Assembly: GCF_037042905.1 (NCBI RefSeq)
Contig: NC_087257.1
Location: 19,922,001-19,986,000, forward strand
Origin: Lytechinus pictus
Lineage: Eukaryota > Echinodermata > Echinoidea > Temnopleuroida > Toxopneustidae
Direction: 5' to 3'
Length of the DNA stretch: 64,000 nt
Shown: positions 22,398 through 34,206 of the stretch, one piece after another
Position numbering within the stretch: the first letter of the stretch is position 1
How the letters are laid out: each line of letters starts with the position of its first letter
Notes under the pieces: generated by a model
Seen by the model: only the letters and a program-made list of their open reading frames with translations
Told to the model about the DNA's origin: nothing
Databases searched by the model: none
Made by a program: the position numbers and the translations under genes

Positions 22398-24183
22398 GGG
22401 GCGGTATTCTGAGGTCTTTTCATCTTTAAAATATTTTATTTTATCTCTTAAAATGAAATTGGTTTTCTGAGATGACATTTTACAATGTATCTCTCAGATA
22501 AAATTAAAATTTTATCTTGCGTATCTATGATGATCAATACGCAACAGAGCAGTGGCTGCATAGACATACCCATCGCGTATCTGGCCATTGCAACGCGGGT
22601 GATGTGCTTGCGCCCAAGTTACTTTGAAGAAAAAATAAAATAAACTTAAAGAGGGTAGGGGCCATTTTATCTCTGCGACGTTGTGGCGTGCGCCTGTAAT
22701 CCAGGCTATGTGGGGGAAGTTACAAATTTCAATTTTGAAATCTCTCGATAACTTTTCAAAATATCAGTAAAAAAAAATTCCAGAGGTTCGAGCCCTGGTC
22801 ACGTCTTTCGGATGGTGACGTTAAAGGTCGGTCCCAGACGTAAATAATCATATCTGATTGATACACGTCTGACAAAACTCAAATACACACACACACGTTG
22901 ATTTTGTCAATATTTCTAGGTGAATTAACTCCAAATGTTGGCATGAAAATCAAGAAAAATTATATATTCATTGAGAACAACACCTTAAATCTAAGGTGTT
23001 GTTCTCAATGAATATTATTCCTGTACAATCAGGAAGCATTTCATAAGACTTTTCTTGACTAATATTGTCTTTGAAACGATGCGATATAGACTTCGAAAAA
23101 AAGATGAGAATATTGCCATTTTTGTTTAAAAAAAATCTCTGTAAAGACAAGCAAGTGTATTGAAGTCAATAAATTGACGCAATCTCACTAATTCGCCACA
23201 CCTCCTAGCGGAATGGATTTCCATTATTGATCGAGTGATGAGAGAGCTATAAAAGCACCCCGGGGGGGGGGGGGGGGGGGCACTCAGTATATAATGCATA
23301 GTGGGTATGTGCCGCGGAGGGGACTCCCATTTTTACACTCAAATTTCCGTTCCAAGGCATAGCATTTTTGTCTTATTGAGAAAAAGACCAAAGAAAGCCG
23401 CTCCAAGGCATAGCATTTCCTTCTTATCGAGAAAAAAGAAGAAAGAAATCAGCTCCAAAGCTTCGCATATTTTTCGTTATGCCGTTCCGGTCGCATTGAT
23501 CTGCTACAATTTTGGTGAAAAGCGGCCGTAGAGCGCTTTTCGACCATCGTCTAAGCGCGAGCGCACCCGGCGGAGGCCGCGCTAGCTGCGTCATGCACGA
23601 TTGCCCGTTCCATAGGGATGCATACGCACTCACAGAGATACGGAGATCCGTTCCGAGGACCCCCGTTTTCACAAACATTTGTAGTTCCGAAGCCCGTTCC
23701 GAGGACCCTCCTTTTTACAATAAGCCCGCTCCAAGGCCCCCGTTTTTTGCCTCGCCCGCGGCACACCCCTACCACGTTTTTGGTCAAGTGCCCCCCCCCC
23801 CCCGGGAAAAGCACGTTTCTAATTGGATATTGATTAAAAAATAGGTGTCTTACAGAGATAAAATGAAGATAAAATGGGCATTATCGTGGTTTATGTCACC
23901 AGTCCATTCACTGCCGTGACTGCCGTTTATTTCGTCAGCGGTGGCGACATCTTTCCACTCCCATTGACTTTGTACACAACGAGCGCACACACACCGACAC
24001 ACACGAGAAGAGAGGTGACAAATTTCACGACAAGGCCATAAAATGGTTCTCAGAATACCAATTCGGAGAGATTTTAAGGGTATTTTATCTCACTGATTTT
24101 AACGAAGATAAAATATTTTATTCGAGATAAAATGGATTTGACTTGACGTCTTGAGTCAGAATGAGAATCAGAAATACCACCCC
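22398..24183. mobile_element. Composite TIR element 'ggggcggtattctgag', with inserts
   Basis: The left end ggggcggtattctgag is answered by an imperfect inverted end near 24165-24183 (atcagaaataccacccc). The flanks share 'gataaaatattttatt' stretches. The interior holds a 24-bp perfect hairpin (22964-23015) and a GC-rich insert at about 23255-23815 bounded by G and C runs, with repeated 'ttccaaggc' and 'cccgttccgaggaccc' motifs. Confidence 0.6.
22964..23015. repeat. Perfect 24-bp hairpin, 4-nt loop
   Basis: Arms 22964-22987 and 22992-23015 are exactly complementary around the loop aatc (core 'gagaacaacacctta'). It could be the remnant of a palindromic element or a hairpin RNA precursor; nothing here decides between them. 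Confidence 0.8.
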
Positions 24184-24236
24184 AGGCCCAGAGCAGCCTA
24201 AGACAGAGAAGAATCAATGTCCGTGAAAATCATGTT

Positions 24237-24425
24237 TCATTTCGAAATATCGAAGGTTTGGCCTTTGCCCCCACCCCTTTTGCCTTTGGCAAGTTTGGGC
24301 CTTGGGCCCCGTGGTACCCGCGAGACTTCCCCGTTCAACGTGTCTACGAACTTGAGCTCCGCCGACGAAGACGGCCGGATAAGCTCTTCGGCTACGGTAC
24401 CGCCGGTACCGGGCCATGTGGTCAT
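24237..24425 (-). other. GC-rich island with a 62-codon reading frame, doubtful gene
   Basis: This island is much richer in G and C than its surroundings and opens frames on both strands. The minus frame begins MTTWPGTGG in a fair start context (accaATGa) and is Arg/Lys/Gly-rich. No domain or splice sites are recognised. Repeats such as 'ggtaccgccggtacc' suggest a repetitive origin is equally possible. Confidence 0.15.
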
Positions 24426-25079
24426 TGGTGGTTACACACTTCTCCACTGCTCTGCAAAACACCTCTTAAGTCTTAACTCACCTAAATATAAAATAAAAGG
24501 AATAAATCCGAACTGGAATGTAAGCTTTCCCACATTCACGACATCCATGATCCTTTTCTTTGTTTCTGGTCTAAGTTTGGCCATGTTTTGCAGGATTAAA
24601 CCTCGCTATCGATCGAATCTTGCTAATTTCAATGAAAAGGCAATGGCATAAATATGACAGGCTTGATTGAATTGAAGATAGCGACTGGATTGTGTGTGAT
24701 ATGCGTAAGCGCCATCGACCATAGCTTTTAATGGTTGGTAATTTCAGCCAGCGTCGGACTTTTAATACAGAGATAGAAACAAGTCCAAAACCAAGCAGGC
24801 AACTTGTTAATATTCTGTAAAAGTAACTGAAGATCTATACTAAATTTAGAATCTGTGTCTGTTGAGTGTGATCCTCTTGACTCGACTCGATTACTGGATT
24901 TGGAAGAAGCGTAAGTATCTTACCAATACGAACAAAATAGTGGGATTGGATAGATTGGGTTGAAAATGAAATGGAACTTGTTTGCAACACCATGCTGCAC
25001 ACAGACAATCACAATCGGCCCCTATTAATCTACTGTGCCGGTGCCGGTATGCAGTGCATACCGGCACCGGCACTGTACT
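24426..25079. other. Intergenic, no gene recognised
   Basis: No convincing exon or RNA gene. A small palindrome ('gtgccggtatgcag' / 'ctgcataccggcac' type) lies near 25035-25075, at the edge of the fold-back element. Confidence 0.45.
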
Positions 25080-26375
25080 CTGTAGATTGCACAAAAGCCA
25101 AAAGGGTCTTTGCAAGAACCGTCTTTCGTGTCGCCCATTTATTATGATGCGCCATGCAAAATGCATTTTACATAAATTACCTGCAAATATATAATTTTAT
25201 TCATCCGTTATTTGAATTTTGAAAACAAAATCTTTGAGTTTGACATGTTTGTTTATATTAAATATAAAATGATGTGATATATCATTGATTGATTTGATTT
25301 ATTCACCAACGATAACAACATATTTACAGATGTTTACATATTACATTATTATGTCATGCATATAAATATTACAGAAATGAAACATACATGTATATGTTAA
25401 GAGCTGATAAAAGGGACCAGAAAATAGCACAAGTGCTAGTCGAGCCTGGCCCCTACACATATTATTAGTAATAATATAGGCGAATATTGAACTTTAGTTT
25501 AAAGTATGTTTTTTTTTTAAACACAACAAAAACAACAACTACAAAAAAAACAAAATAAAATTATGAGTGTAAAATTGTATGTTATATACAGAGCAATATG
25601 ATAAGTTATTGATTTAATAAATGATTTTGTAATGAATTCCTGAAATCGTTTCTGGATACTTTCAGTTTGATTGCTAATGGTACATTATTCCAGTAATCAC
25701 TTCCTAAGAAAGATAGAGAGAATTGTCCTTGAGTAGTCCGTAATTTTGGTAAATGTACTTGTCAACCTTCTTTTTGTCTTGTTGGGTATCTACTGTATGC
25801 TCTATTACATCGCAATAATCTACTAAAGAGTGAGGTAAATTATTATTACCCAGGTCACACATGAAGGTACATATAGATAAATTGTGCATTTCAAATACAT
25901 TTAGGATCTTTAAATTCTGAAATAATACACGTGTATGAGCTCGCCGCTCACTGAATGAAATTGTATACAAATTTATTTAAATGCTAGCTAACAAATTTTA
26001 TTTGTGAGGCCCTAACTTATACATTTCACAAATATCCCGCATACAGCGCATCATAAAAGATGGGCAACACGAAAGAAGGGGCCGTTTGCACGAAAGGGTC
26101 TTTCGTGTTGCCCATCTTTTATGATGCGCTGTATGCGGGATATTTCTGAAATGTATGATAAACAGATAAAATTTGTTAGCTAGCATTCAAATCAATTGTA
26201 TACAAATTACAATTTCATGATATATCACATTTTATAAACAAAGATTTTGTTTACTTTAACGGATGAATAAAATATGTGTGCAGGTAAATCATTTAAAATG
26301 CGTTTCACATGGCGCATCATAATAAATTGGCGTCACGAAAGACGGTTCTTGCAAAGACCCTTTCGTGCAATCGGC
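25080..26375. mobile_element. Fold-back element split by a LINE insertion
   Basis: The left arm (about 25080-25285) carries 'gggtctttgcaagaaccgtc', gatgcgccatgcaaaatg and aacaaaatctttg. The right arm (about 26215-26375) carries their inverted copies. The centre (about 25998-26186) is a second near-perfect palindrome around 'gatgggcaacacgaaagaa'. The left half is interrupted at 25286-25952 by a retrotransposon fragment. No transposase is seen. Confidence 0.75.
25286..25952 (-). pseudogene. Non-LTR retrotransposon 3' end (RT C-terminus plus 3' UTR), CR1/L2-like
   Basis: In one minus-strand frame (about 25770-25620) the translation contains LPKLRTTQGQFSLSFLG and SDYWNNVPLAIK and ends in a stop. 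This is the typical C-terminal tail of LINE reverse transcriptases of the CR1/L2 type. Downstream is a 3' UTR that ends near 25286 in tgaataaatcaaatcaatcaa, a usual LINE terminal repeat. Upstream coding sequence is missing, as in 5'-truncated copies. The overlapping 88-aa minus frame is out of frame with this signal. Confidence 0.75.
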
Positions 26376-26680
26376 CCCATACCTTTGTATATCAGTGATG
26401 TTTTCTTTGACAGCAATCAATACACCGCTGTGTGTCTGTCCTTGGAAATGGTACAGGCCACTGAGCACACCGTCTGGTGTATTGTCGTATTGGGATACTC
26501 TAGTTATTGAATTACAAAAAATTCAGAAGTACCTTTTCTTCAATTTTGATTATTTCATGTAGAGTCTATGACGGACATTTTCCTATACTTTGGATGATTG
26601 TACATTTATAAAGTCAATTGTCTCTATAGCTCTATGTACCCCCTTTTGGTTTGTCTGGATACTTAAGTGCACTGTGAAAA

Positions 26681-26956
26681 TGGAGCGTTGTGGCCCAGTG
26701 GATTTTATAGGCTTCTGACTTTGAAACAGAGTGTCGTGGGTTCGAATCCCAGCCATGGCCTAATTTCCTTCAGCAAGAAATTTGTCCACATTGTGCTGCA
26801 CTCAACCCAGGTGAGGTGAATGGGTACCCGGCAGGATGAATTCCTTGAAAAGCAGCTCGAGTTAAAGCTGGGGTGATAATGATAATAAACTATGCGCCTC
26901 GGAGTAGATTATTTTTAGATAGATGGCGCTTTATAAATGCCTATTATTATTATTAA
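26681..26956 (+). mobile_element. tRNA-derived SINE (copy 1)
   Basis: The head 'gcgttgtggcccagtgga' resembles a pol III A box and 'gggttcgaatccc' is a B box. The body contains 'cagcaagaaatttgtccaca' and 'tgctgcactcaacccaggtg'. The element ends in an ATT repeat. Relatives are at 36484, 44957 and 58400. Confidence 0.85.
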
Positions 26957-26965
26957 AATGACGAA

Positions 26966-28195
26966 CCCACTGGGCAATTTGTTACCGATTACCAATTTTA
27001 CCGGTTATTACCGGTAATATCACCCGGAAATTTGAGTAACACCAAATATTACCGTTATTACCATGCTATTACCGAAATTATAATTCCTGTTGATACCTGT
27101 TACTGTTATCACCCTGATGAAACCGACATTTACCGAGTTACAACACGGTGACGATGGGTAATAAGGGTAATGTTGAATGACTTTGATTGGTTATAACATT
27201 GCAAACTTTAGTAATAACAGTAATCTTACAGCAATCCCAGCGAAATTGTCAAAGTCCAAAAAATTACTGTTATCACCCTGATGAAACCAACATTTTACCC
27301 AGTTACAAACAGGTTGATAAGGGGTAATGGGTAATGTTGAAGCGCTTCCATTCCCAGACAGCAAAGTATCTGGATCACATACGGTTCTTATCTGGGATAT
27401 CTGGGTCCCATATGGGCCCCATGGAACCCAGATGAAAACATATACTTGAACCCACATGGTGCCCAGATAGGACTCAGATGGAAACGAGACCTCCAACCCA
27501 TGCGGAACCCATTAATATTGGGTAAATGGAGTAATATCAGATGGTAATATCAGGAAAATGCTGGGAATATTAGTTACTCATGAATATTCATTCCTACAAT
27601 AAATGGCCAAAATTTTAGCTAATATAGCTGTAATAATTAATGTGTTTATGTTTATGCAATTATTCCACCCAGAAAATTTTCAGAAAAATGTGTAGTTTAT
27701 ATATCATATTAGTCATAATCATGACATTAATTTTAGAAAAATGTTTTAGGGTTGAATAATTGTTAACCATAATTTGTCAAGTGTTGTAAACTCGCTCAAT
27801 ATATATAGAAGTAAATGACAGGGTTTGGTGGATAGGTGTAGGATAGGATTAGGATTAGGATGTAGGATTTTAGGATAGGATAAGATGATATGGCTTAGAG
27901 TATGGAGTTGTAAAAATGTGCTTCAATGACCCTAATGACACTAATTGTTTTTTTAATGAGCCAACATTAATTGGGTAATATTGGGTAAACAGAGTAATAT
28001 GAGGTGGTGATATCATTAAAATGCTGGAAATATCGGTTACATCATACTGGGTAAATGGAGTAATATCGGGTCCGGGTAATAACGGGGAAAGATTGGTCTA
28101 CTATTTCCCCGTTACTACCCACTGGTGTTACCGTGGTAATAACTACGTTATTACCTGTTACAACCCGGGTAATATCGGGTAAAATGCCCAGTGGG
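26966..28195. mobile_element. TIR element built from 'ggtaatatcgggtaa' repeats
   Basis: The ends CCCACTGGGCA and TGCCCAGTGGG are inverted repeats. The flanks are filled with degenerate ttaccggttattaccggtaat sequences in both orientations. About 27345-27500 is a different segment rich in cccatatggg/cccagatg motifs. No coding capacity. It begins 10 bp after the SINE tail. Confidence 0.7.
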
Positions 28196-28959
28196 AATAT
28201 CTGATGATTATTTTTTTATTTGTAATTCATGCTCATTTCAATTTGTAGGCCTACTGACTGCAAGACTTGAATGTTTTTCATTAAATCCATAAAATCTACA
28301 TCAACAACACTAAAATACGCGCTGCTTTTGAAACCAACTTTGTAACACCTGGGTATGCAGGTCTGAAATTACTCAACATTTTGTAATGAAAGTACGTGTC
28401 AGACCAAAAATTGTTCAAAAACAGTTTCATGTACAAATCCAATTTAAATCTGTGTCCAGCAAAAATTAATAAGGGGCAAGGGCCCATCTATACTTATTTT
28501 TACATTCATTGATTAAACTAAATTTCATGAAAATTGCTTATGATCGGAAAAGAGAACTTGCCATAGGAAATGAAATGAAAAATAAAATACAAAGGAGAAA
28601 ATTTTTATTCCATTTTTTTTTAAAAGTACAATTGATCAGAATCAGAGTCTCTGAGCCTGCTTAGTCTTTGGGCTATTTCGGTGAATAGAGTAAACTTTTG
28701 TTTTAATGCATAAATTAGCTTTATCAATTAGTTAAAGGGTTTTAGAGAATTTATCTTGATTTAAACTGAAGTATCTTCATCTTCCTCATCTTGTCTAACT
28801 TGATTTTATTATGGTATGGGTGACACATGTGTGACTTTTGCTTCTACTGCTAATTCAAAGGACAAAATTATGTTCAAACCTCCTCCCCCCCAAGCCTTGT
28901 TACTCAAAACAGTCACTTTAAGGTTAACCAAATCAATTCGTTGTTATTTTCTGCAGGTG
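28196..28959. promoter_or_regulatory. 5' flank and probable intron end of the Kelch gene
   Basis: AT-rich, with no exon recognised. The acceptor 'ttgttattttctgcag' at 28941-28956 indicates that at least part of this region is intron. A promoter cannot be placed. Confidence 0.45.
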
Positions 28960-30675
28960 ATGACTAGATACTCTGACTGTAATCATGGCTCTGTTGTACT
29001 GGACCAACTTCAGTCCCTTCGGTTGGAAGGTCTCCTGACGGATGTCTCCTTGAAGGTGAATGCCGACACGTTCCCTTGCCATCGGAGTGTGCTAGCAGCA
29101 TGCAGTCCTTATTTCAAAGCCATGTTTACAGGAGGCATGTCAGAAAGCCGTCAGGAGACTGTGGCTCTTCAGGATGTTGAGCCATTATCTCTGAGGCTGC
29201 TCTTAGACTTCCTCTACACCGGAAACATCATCCTGGATGACCAGAATGTACAGGATGTCTTTGTCACTGCTAATCTGCTTCAGGTGGTACCACTCATCCA
29301 CTTCTGTGCCGAGTATTTGGAGAAATCTCTCAGCATCGCGAATTGTATAGGAATGTACTGCCTTGCCACCGCGTACTCCTGCGTGAGTCTGTTGGAAACC
29401 TCATGGGAGTACATCAATTACAACTTTATCCTGGTGAGTAAGCAGGAAGAGTTTCTGAATGCACCCAGCAATGTTGTTCTTAGTATCGCAAGTAGTCGTA
29501 TGCTGAATGTCAGATCTGAGGGGGATGTCTTTGAAGCTATGTTCCAATGGTATAAGAAAGACCCAACCAGCAAGGTCTGTACAGCTCAGCAAATCCTTAA
29601 ACATGTCAATGTGAAGTTTCTTAGTAGGATGCAAGTTGCAAGAGCGAGAACAGAAGGTCTTTTGCCTTTGGAACCTACTACAAGTGAAACTAATCCCAGT
29701 GCAATTAGTGATTCACAGGTTTCGGCTTCCCAGTCGTCTTCATCAGAACCTGGTGCAAGGTTAGGTATGAGCGCACAAGAGCTTATCTTAATGGCCGGCA
29801 GACATGGGCGCCAAAATACAATATTCTGCGTACATTTACCCAGCCGGCAATGCTACTTTCTCGATTTGCCCCCAATCTGCAGAACATTTGGAGCCTTGGT
29901 GACAGTAGTTGACAATGAAGTCTATGCAATCACTAATGACTATCAGGACAAAAGCATGTTCCACTACAACCACATACGTAAAAAGTGGATGGCGGTTGCC
30001 CAGCGTTTGCAAGGGCGGACCGACTTCCAACTCCAAGTAGTGAATGGTAATATCTACATTCTAGGAGGCCTTAACGATTGGGAAATCCTGAACAGTGTGG
30101 AGCGATATGATCCTTCTGTTGATGAATGGCAGTTTATGACCCCTATGCCTCGTGATGTCATAGATTTTACCAGTGCGGTTTACCGTGATAGCATCTATAT
30201 CTTCTCCGGGAGCAGGACTATGAGCTATAATACCGTCACCGATCTCTGGACTGCAACCCTTCCCGCGATGACAACCCCTCGGCTTCGATCTGCCTGCGTG
30301 ACACATGGCAAGGAGATATGGGTTATAGGTGGTTCCTCTGCCCAATCTAGCACCGAAGTCCCCTGTATACAGGTCGAGAAGTACCTCCCTGATGAAGGCA
30401 GGTGGGAAAGTGGTGGCTATCTTCCAAGTCTTATGAAGTTCTGTCTGGCCACGGTGTATCAGAAGGAACTGTACCTGTGCGCCGTTTGGTGTGGCGTCCA
30501 CGAGATGGGGGTCAATGTACCAGTCCAACTCCATCCTCAGTTTGATCTCTACCTCTATAACAAACATGCAACTACATTCAATGATGTTGGTATTGATATT
30601 CCTCTACAGGATGTTCTATCTTGTAGCACAGCAAGGTTATTCACTGAAAACATTACACCTGTTGTTCAAAGATGA
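28960..30675 (+). CDS. BTB-BACK-Kelch domain protein (KLHL/KBTBD family)
   Basis: Proteins of this build are usually substrate adaptors of Cullin-3 ubiquitin ligases; that role is inferred from the family. The 571-aa product has a BTB domain (about residues 12-118, with the core motif FPCHRSVLAACSPYFKAMF), a BACK region (about 123-230), a serine-rich linker (about 240-265) and Kelch blades (about 275-540), with blade motifs such as YILGG, VERYDPSVDEW and IWVIGG. Some blades are degenerate. The whole coding region is one exon. The frame stays open upstream to an ATG at 28816, but a strong acceptor (ttattttctgcag) ends at 28956 directly before GTG ATG, and the upstream residues look non-conserved. 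I therefore start at 28960 and expect a separate 5' exon that I cannot place. I cannot assign a specific orthologue: the BTB resembles several KLHL and KBTBD proteins equally. Confidence 0.92.
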   Translation: MTRYSDCNHGSVVLDQLQSLRLEGLLTDVSLKVNADTFPCHRSVLAACSPYFKAMFTGGMSESRQETVALQDVEPLSLRLLLDFLYTGNIILDDQNVQDVFVTANLLQVVPLIHFCAEYLEKSLSIANCIGMYCLATAYSCVSLLETSWEYINYNFILVSKQEEFLNAPSNVVLSIASSRMLNVRSEGDVFEAMFQWYKKDPTSKVCTAQQILKHVNVKFLSRMQVARARTEGLLPLEPTTSETNPSAISDSQVSASQSSSSEPGARLGMSAQELILMAGRHGRQNTIFCVHLPSRQCYFLDLPPICRTFGALVTVVDNEVYAITNDYQDKSMFHYNHIRKKWMAVAQRLQGRTDFQLQVVNGNIYILGGLNDWEILNSVERYDPSVDEWQFMTPMPRDVIDFTSAVYRDSIYIFSGSRTMSYNTVTDLWTATLPAMTTPRLRSACVTHGKEIWVIGGSSAQSSTEVPCIQVEKYLPDEGRWESGGYLPSLMKFCLATVYQKELYLCAVWCGVHEMGVNVPVQLHPQFDLYLYNKHATTFNDVGIDIPLQDVLSCSTARLFTENITPVVQR

Positions 30676-31151
30676 ATATGCACATATTTATTATGTAGAT
30701 GATTACATCATTGTATTCAGGTAGATATTACTTCTTGGTTTTTGTATTTTGATATGTAATGTGAAATCATGATGATAAGGAAACAAACCTTAGCTTAGTA
30801 GTTCATGCAGTCAAGCATGTACTTTCTCCGTATCTTTATCTGGATTCTGTGAATCCCACCAGGATAATGATATCCTGAGCTCTTCTATGTAATATTTCTA
30901 TTCATGAGAACCTGGTTGCCATTGTGGCAAAAGTGGGAAAAACGTGTGTAGATGTAAGTTAATGGAAGGCATCATTATTCATTACCAAGACATCATTATC
31001 AAAAGTGATCATGTCTGCTGTTGCACTATACAGGTTATTGCATTGTTTTGTCACAATATGGCACACCACCCCCTTGCACAACATGTCATAATATGCACAA
31101 AGCAGTACGATACATGACAATACAATATTGCCTTCTCATCTTCACAATAGA
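30676..31151. other. Kelch gene 3' flank, probable 3' UTR
   Basis: Non-repetitive sequence following the stop codon. I see no AATAAA close to the stop. No other gene. Confidence 0.45.
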
Positions 31152-31371
31152 CCAGGGGGGTGTTTCACAAAGATTTAAGTATGACTTTAGTCGCACTTAA
31201 ATGCTGACGCGTACAAGACATGCAACGCGCAATCTTATTGATCAATACGCAGTAGTTCGCGTCCTCTTTGTATGATCTGACCAATGCGGTCATGCCTTTT
31301 ATACCGCACGCAAATAGACATTTAAGTGTGACTCTAAGTCATACTTAAATCTTTGTGAAACACCCCCCTGG
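31152..31371. mobile_element. MITE 'ccaggggggtgtttcacaaag'
   Basis: About 220 bp with inverted ends (gtgtttcacaaagatttaag / cttaaatctttgtgaaacac). It directly abuts a second MITE at 31372. Confidence 0.8.
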
Positions 31372-31530
31372 TGGGTGTTTCATATTATTGTTCGTAAGTT
31401 ACACTTACAAGCGACTTTACGAGCAACGTGTGATCTTTTGAAATTTTTGAAATCTATTGAAAATTTACGAAAGGATCACCTGTCGTTTGTAAAGTCACTA
31501 ACTTACGAACCGCTTTATGAAACATCAACC
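31372..31530. mobile_element. MITE 'gtgtttcata...gttcgtaagtta'
   Basis: Near-palindromic, about 159 bp. Ends are gggtgtttcata and tatgaaacatcaacc, with inner arms gttcgtaagtta / taacttacgaac and 'ggatcac' near the middle. A relative lies at 45904-46081 in a GGCX intron, and decayed relatives are near 7280-7600 and 17085-17215. Confidence 0.8.
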
Positions 31531-33850
31531 TCTTTGATTTGATTTTAATCAAGGTTTCTTTGTCCTTGGAACTTAGTAACCAGTTATTAATCCACCCCGA
31601 CACTATTAAATGTATGTTATATAAGGCATACCTCTGGCAAGGTCCAGGTTGTCTGAAATATCTTGTACGCTATAATTGGTTAACATTGGTTTGACTTTTA
31701 AAAAATCTGAGCTAGAAGGTCACACTTGTCACCTGTGTGTGTGATATGTTACAAAAATGAAGCCCAGAAAAAATTGCGTTCGAAAATAATTATTTAGTGC
31801 TTCAAAAATTGAAATATAAAGTGACCGAAAACACCATCTTAATTTCATCCCATACACTTATGTGTACTATTTTGGCGTCTATAAGACGCCTATTTACAAA
31901 ATCGGGGTTTTCCTTGTAGTTTTAGCTTTTCATTCTCAATAATGGTTGTTTTCAGGGTTTATTAGTTCCAATACATGCACTTGTACACATGTTTCATCTT
32001 GGTTTGAGAATTTTTTAAATCAGCTGCTCACAAAGTTAAACAATACCTTTAATTGCTAACCATTGTTTTACAGGGCCCACGATACTGTTGCAGAAAAGTT
32101 CCTCAATTACCATCCAATGCTAATTATGGTTTCCTTGATTCGGATAAGTTGTTCAGTGTCGTTTACCATGGTACCATTGGATGGTGTCGGTGAAGATACC
32201 ATAACTTTTAAATATTCACTAGAGCTACATGTACAATAACATATATTTATAGATAAGTGTTTGGTACTGTAAAATCATAAGATATCCTTAAAAACGGACA
32301 TTCTGAAGCTTTTCGACATGCACTCATTGGAGTAAAATCGCATGAATGACTAGAACGCTAGAGCGAAACAATATATGATAAAACCTAGAGACATTTACAT
32401 GTATCATATACAGACCGCTATTTTTTTTTTTTGCTGATATTTTGAAAGTTATCGAGAGATTTCGAAATTGAAATGACAGCTTCAGAATCATTGTGTAATT
32501 AGCAGTCTTGCGATAGTCTAGAATTGAAAACTTATTTGACCTTTTTCCCAGATCTTAATACCTTGAAATGTAGCATATTATTATTTAGAAACTGAATCAG
32601 TCAGGTAGACTCGATTAAAGAAAGTAAGATTAATTAGAAAATTTGGTGGTTTTTAACCAAAATCAGAATAGAGACCTGTTGGCAACTGTTTATATCGCAA
32701 TCTGTTGAATGTTACTTCCATCAGCTTTTCATTACTACTAGGGAAGTTTTATGTTAAAATGCAGTTCTTTTTGTACAGGAAGCGTAAATGTATCGGTAAA
32801 CTAAACATAACCTGTGCATATTTTTATTAGGGTCTCTTTCATATGATCAACCAAAATCTGTTAAAGAATATTTCATTTATGATAATCAGTTACATTCATT
32901 TTTGTTTATTTATTTGGAGTTATCAGGGCGCTATGTGACTTCAAATTTTGAGCTCTATGTCCAATGTCACATATGGATATAATTGATAATGAATGTTAGA
33001 TATTTTGAAGACTAGATGTATCCTCTAAATTGTGAAATATCACTACCATCATTCTCCTCGAAGTTATGGTTGATTAAAAATGCAGTCTATTTTGCCACTC
33101 ATACTTGACATTGAGAATAAGTTTTTCGAGATATTTCCCCCAAAATGCCATTTCTTATAAATTTGATTGCTTATTGATATGATTTTATTTGTAAATTGTA
33201 TGTGGAAGTAATTTTGATAGCTATATTAAAATCATGACACTTTTTGAAATTGATGATACATTTGTGATTGTAGATTTCTTAATTTATCGTTTTGAAGGCA
33301 GTGTGAGTTGAATGTGTTGGAGGGGAGAATGAGACAAACAAGAAAGAGAGCAAGAGAGATAGAGAAAAGGAAAGCAAGAGAATTAGTATGCCGCAGAGCC
33401 CCTTGTTGGTGCATACACATATCTGCGTCAACTATATTCTTTGTTTGCAATAGATGGACAAATATTCATAAATAGTTAAAATGATGAAATAATAATTTTG
33501 CTGCTTTCCATGTAAATGGCATTACAATTTTGCCCCCCCCCCCCTCAACAAAGTACCCAAATCGTGTGCAAAATGAAAAGGTGCATGGACTAATCTTGAC
33601 AGGCCACTGTTTGGGGGTAAGAAATTCATAATCTTGATGAAAATTTTGATGAGAACTTGGGCACACCTTCTCTTTAAGAATATAAATATACAATTTCAGT
33701 TTTTACGTTTGCAGACATTGGGATTCCCTTCATATACTGTGCACAGTAAAAAAAAAGTGAAATATTTTCACAAGAGTTATAGGCACAACAGGAGTAATAT
33801 GCAAATGAGAGTCGATGTCACACTATTTCTTTCCCATCTTTAATGGTATA
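31531..33850. other. Intergenic, no gene recognised
   Basis: About 2.3 kb of AT-rich sequence. The short frames (33232-33450 minus, 33466-33693 minus) have no recognisable features. 33690-33840 contains decayed family-A MITE sequence ('atgcaaatgag' neighbourhood). Confidence 0.45.
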
Positions 33851-33859
33851 TTGCCAACT

Positions 33860-34206
33860 TGTCCACTCACCACATGGTCTACCTTCATTTAGTCTTTTGC
33901 CATTCTGTCCAACATTTTTTTCTAACAACCATTTGGTCCAATCATCACTTTGTCTAATCACCCGTTCGTCTAGGACCATTTCGTCTCATAACCAGTTGGT
34001 CTAATATCCATTTTATTTTCATTCATTTTGCCCAATTAACAATCCAATTAGACCAAATGGTATATGGACTAAATGGCTATTAGACCAACTGGTTATTGGA
34101 TGAAATGGTGAGTGGATGAAATGGCAATTAGACCATGTGATTAGTGGACGAACTGATGGTAGACCAAATGATAGTAGACGAGTTGGTAATTGGACAAATT
34201 AGACCA
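33860..34206. mobile_element. Fold-back repeat of 'gaccaaatggt' units
   Basis: The left part repeats 'tggtcta', 'cgtcta' and 'accattt'. The right part repeats the complement ('tagaccaactggttattgga'-like). The result is a long imperfect palindrome made of short direct repeats. It is apparently embedded in a decayed TTAA-type element that continues to about 34580. Confidence 0.7.

Noticed and set aside
23301-23844. Overlapping frames on both strands, Pro/Arg-rich
   Set aside because: Lie in a GC-rich repeat insert with duplicated motifs and homopolymer runs; no domain.
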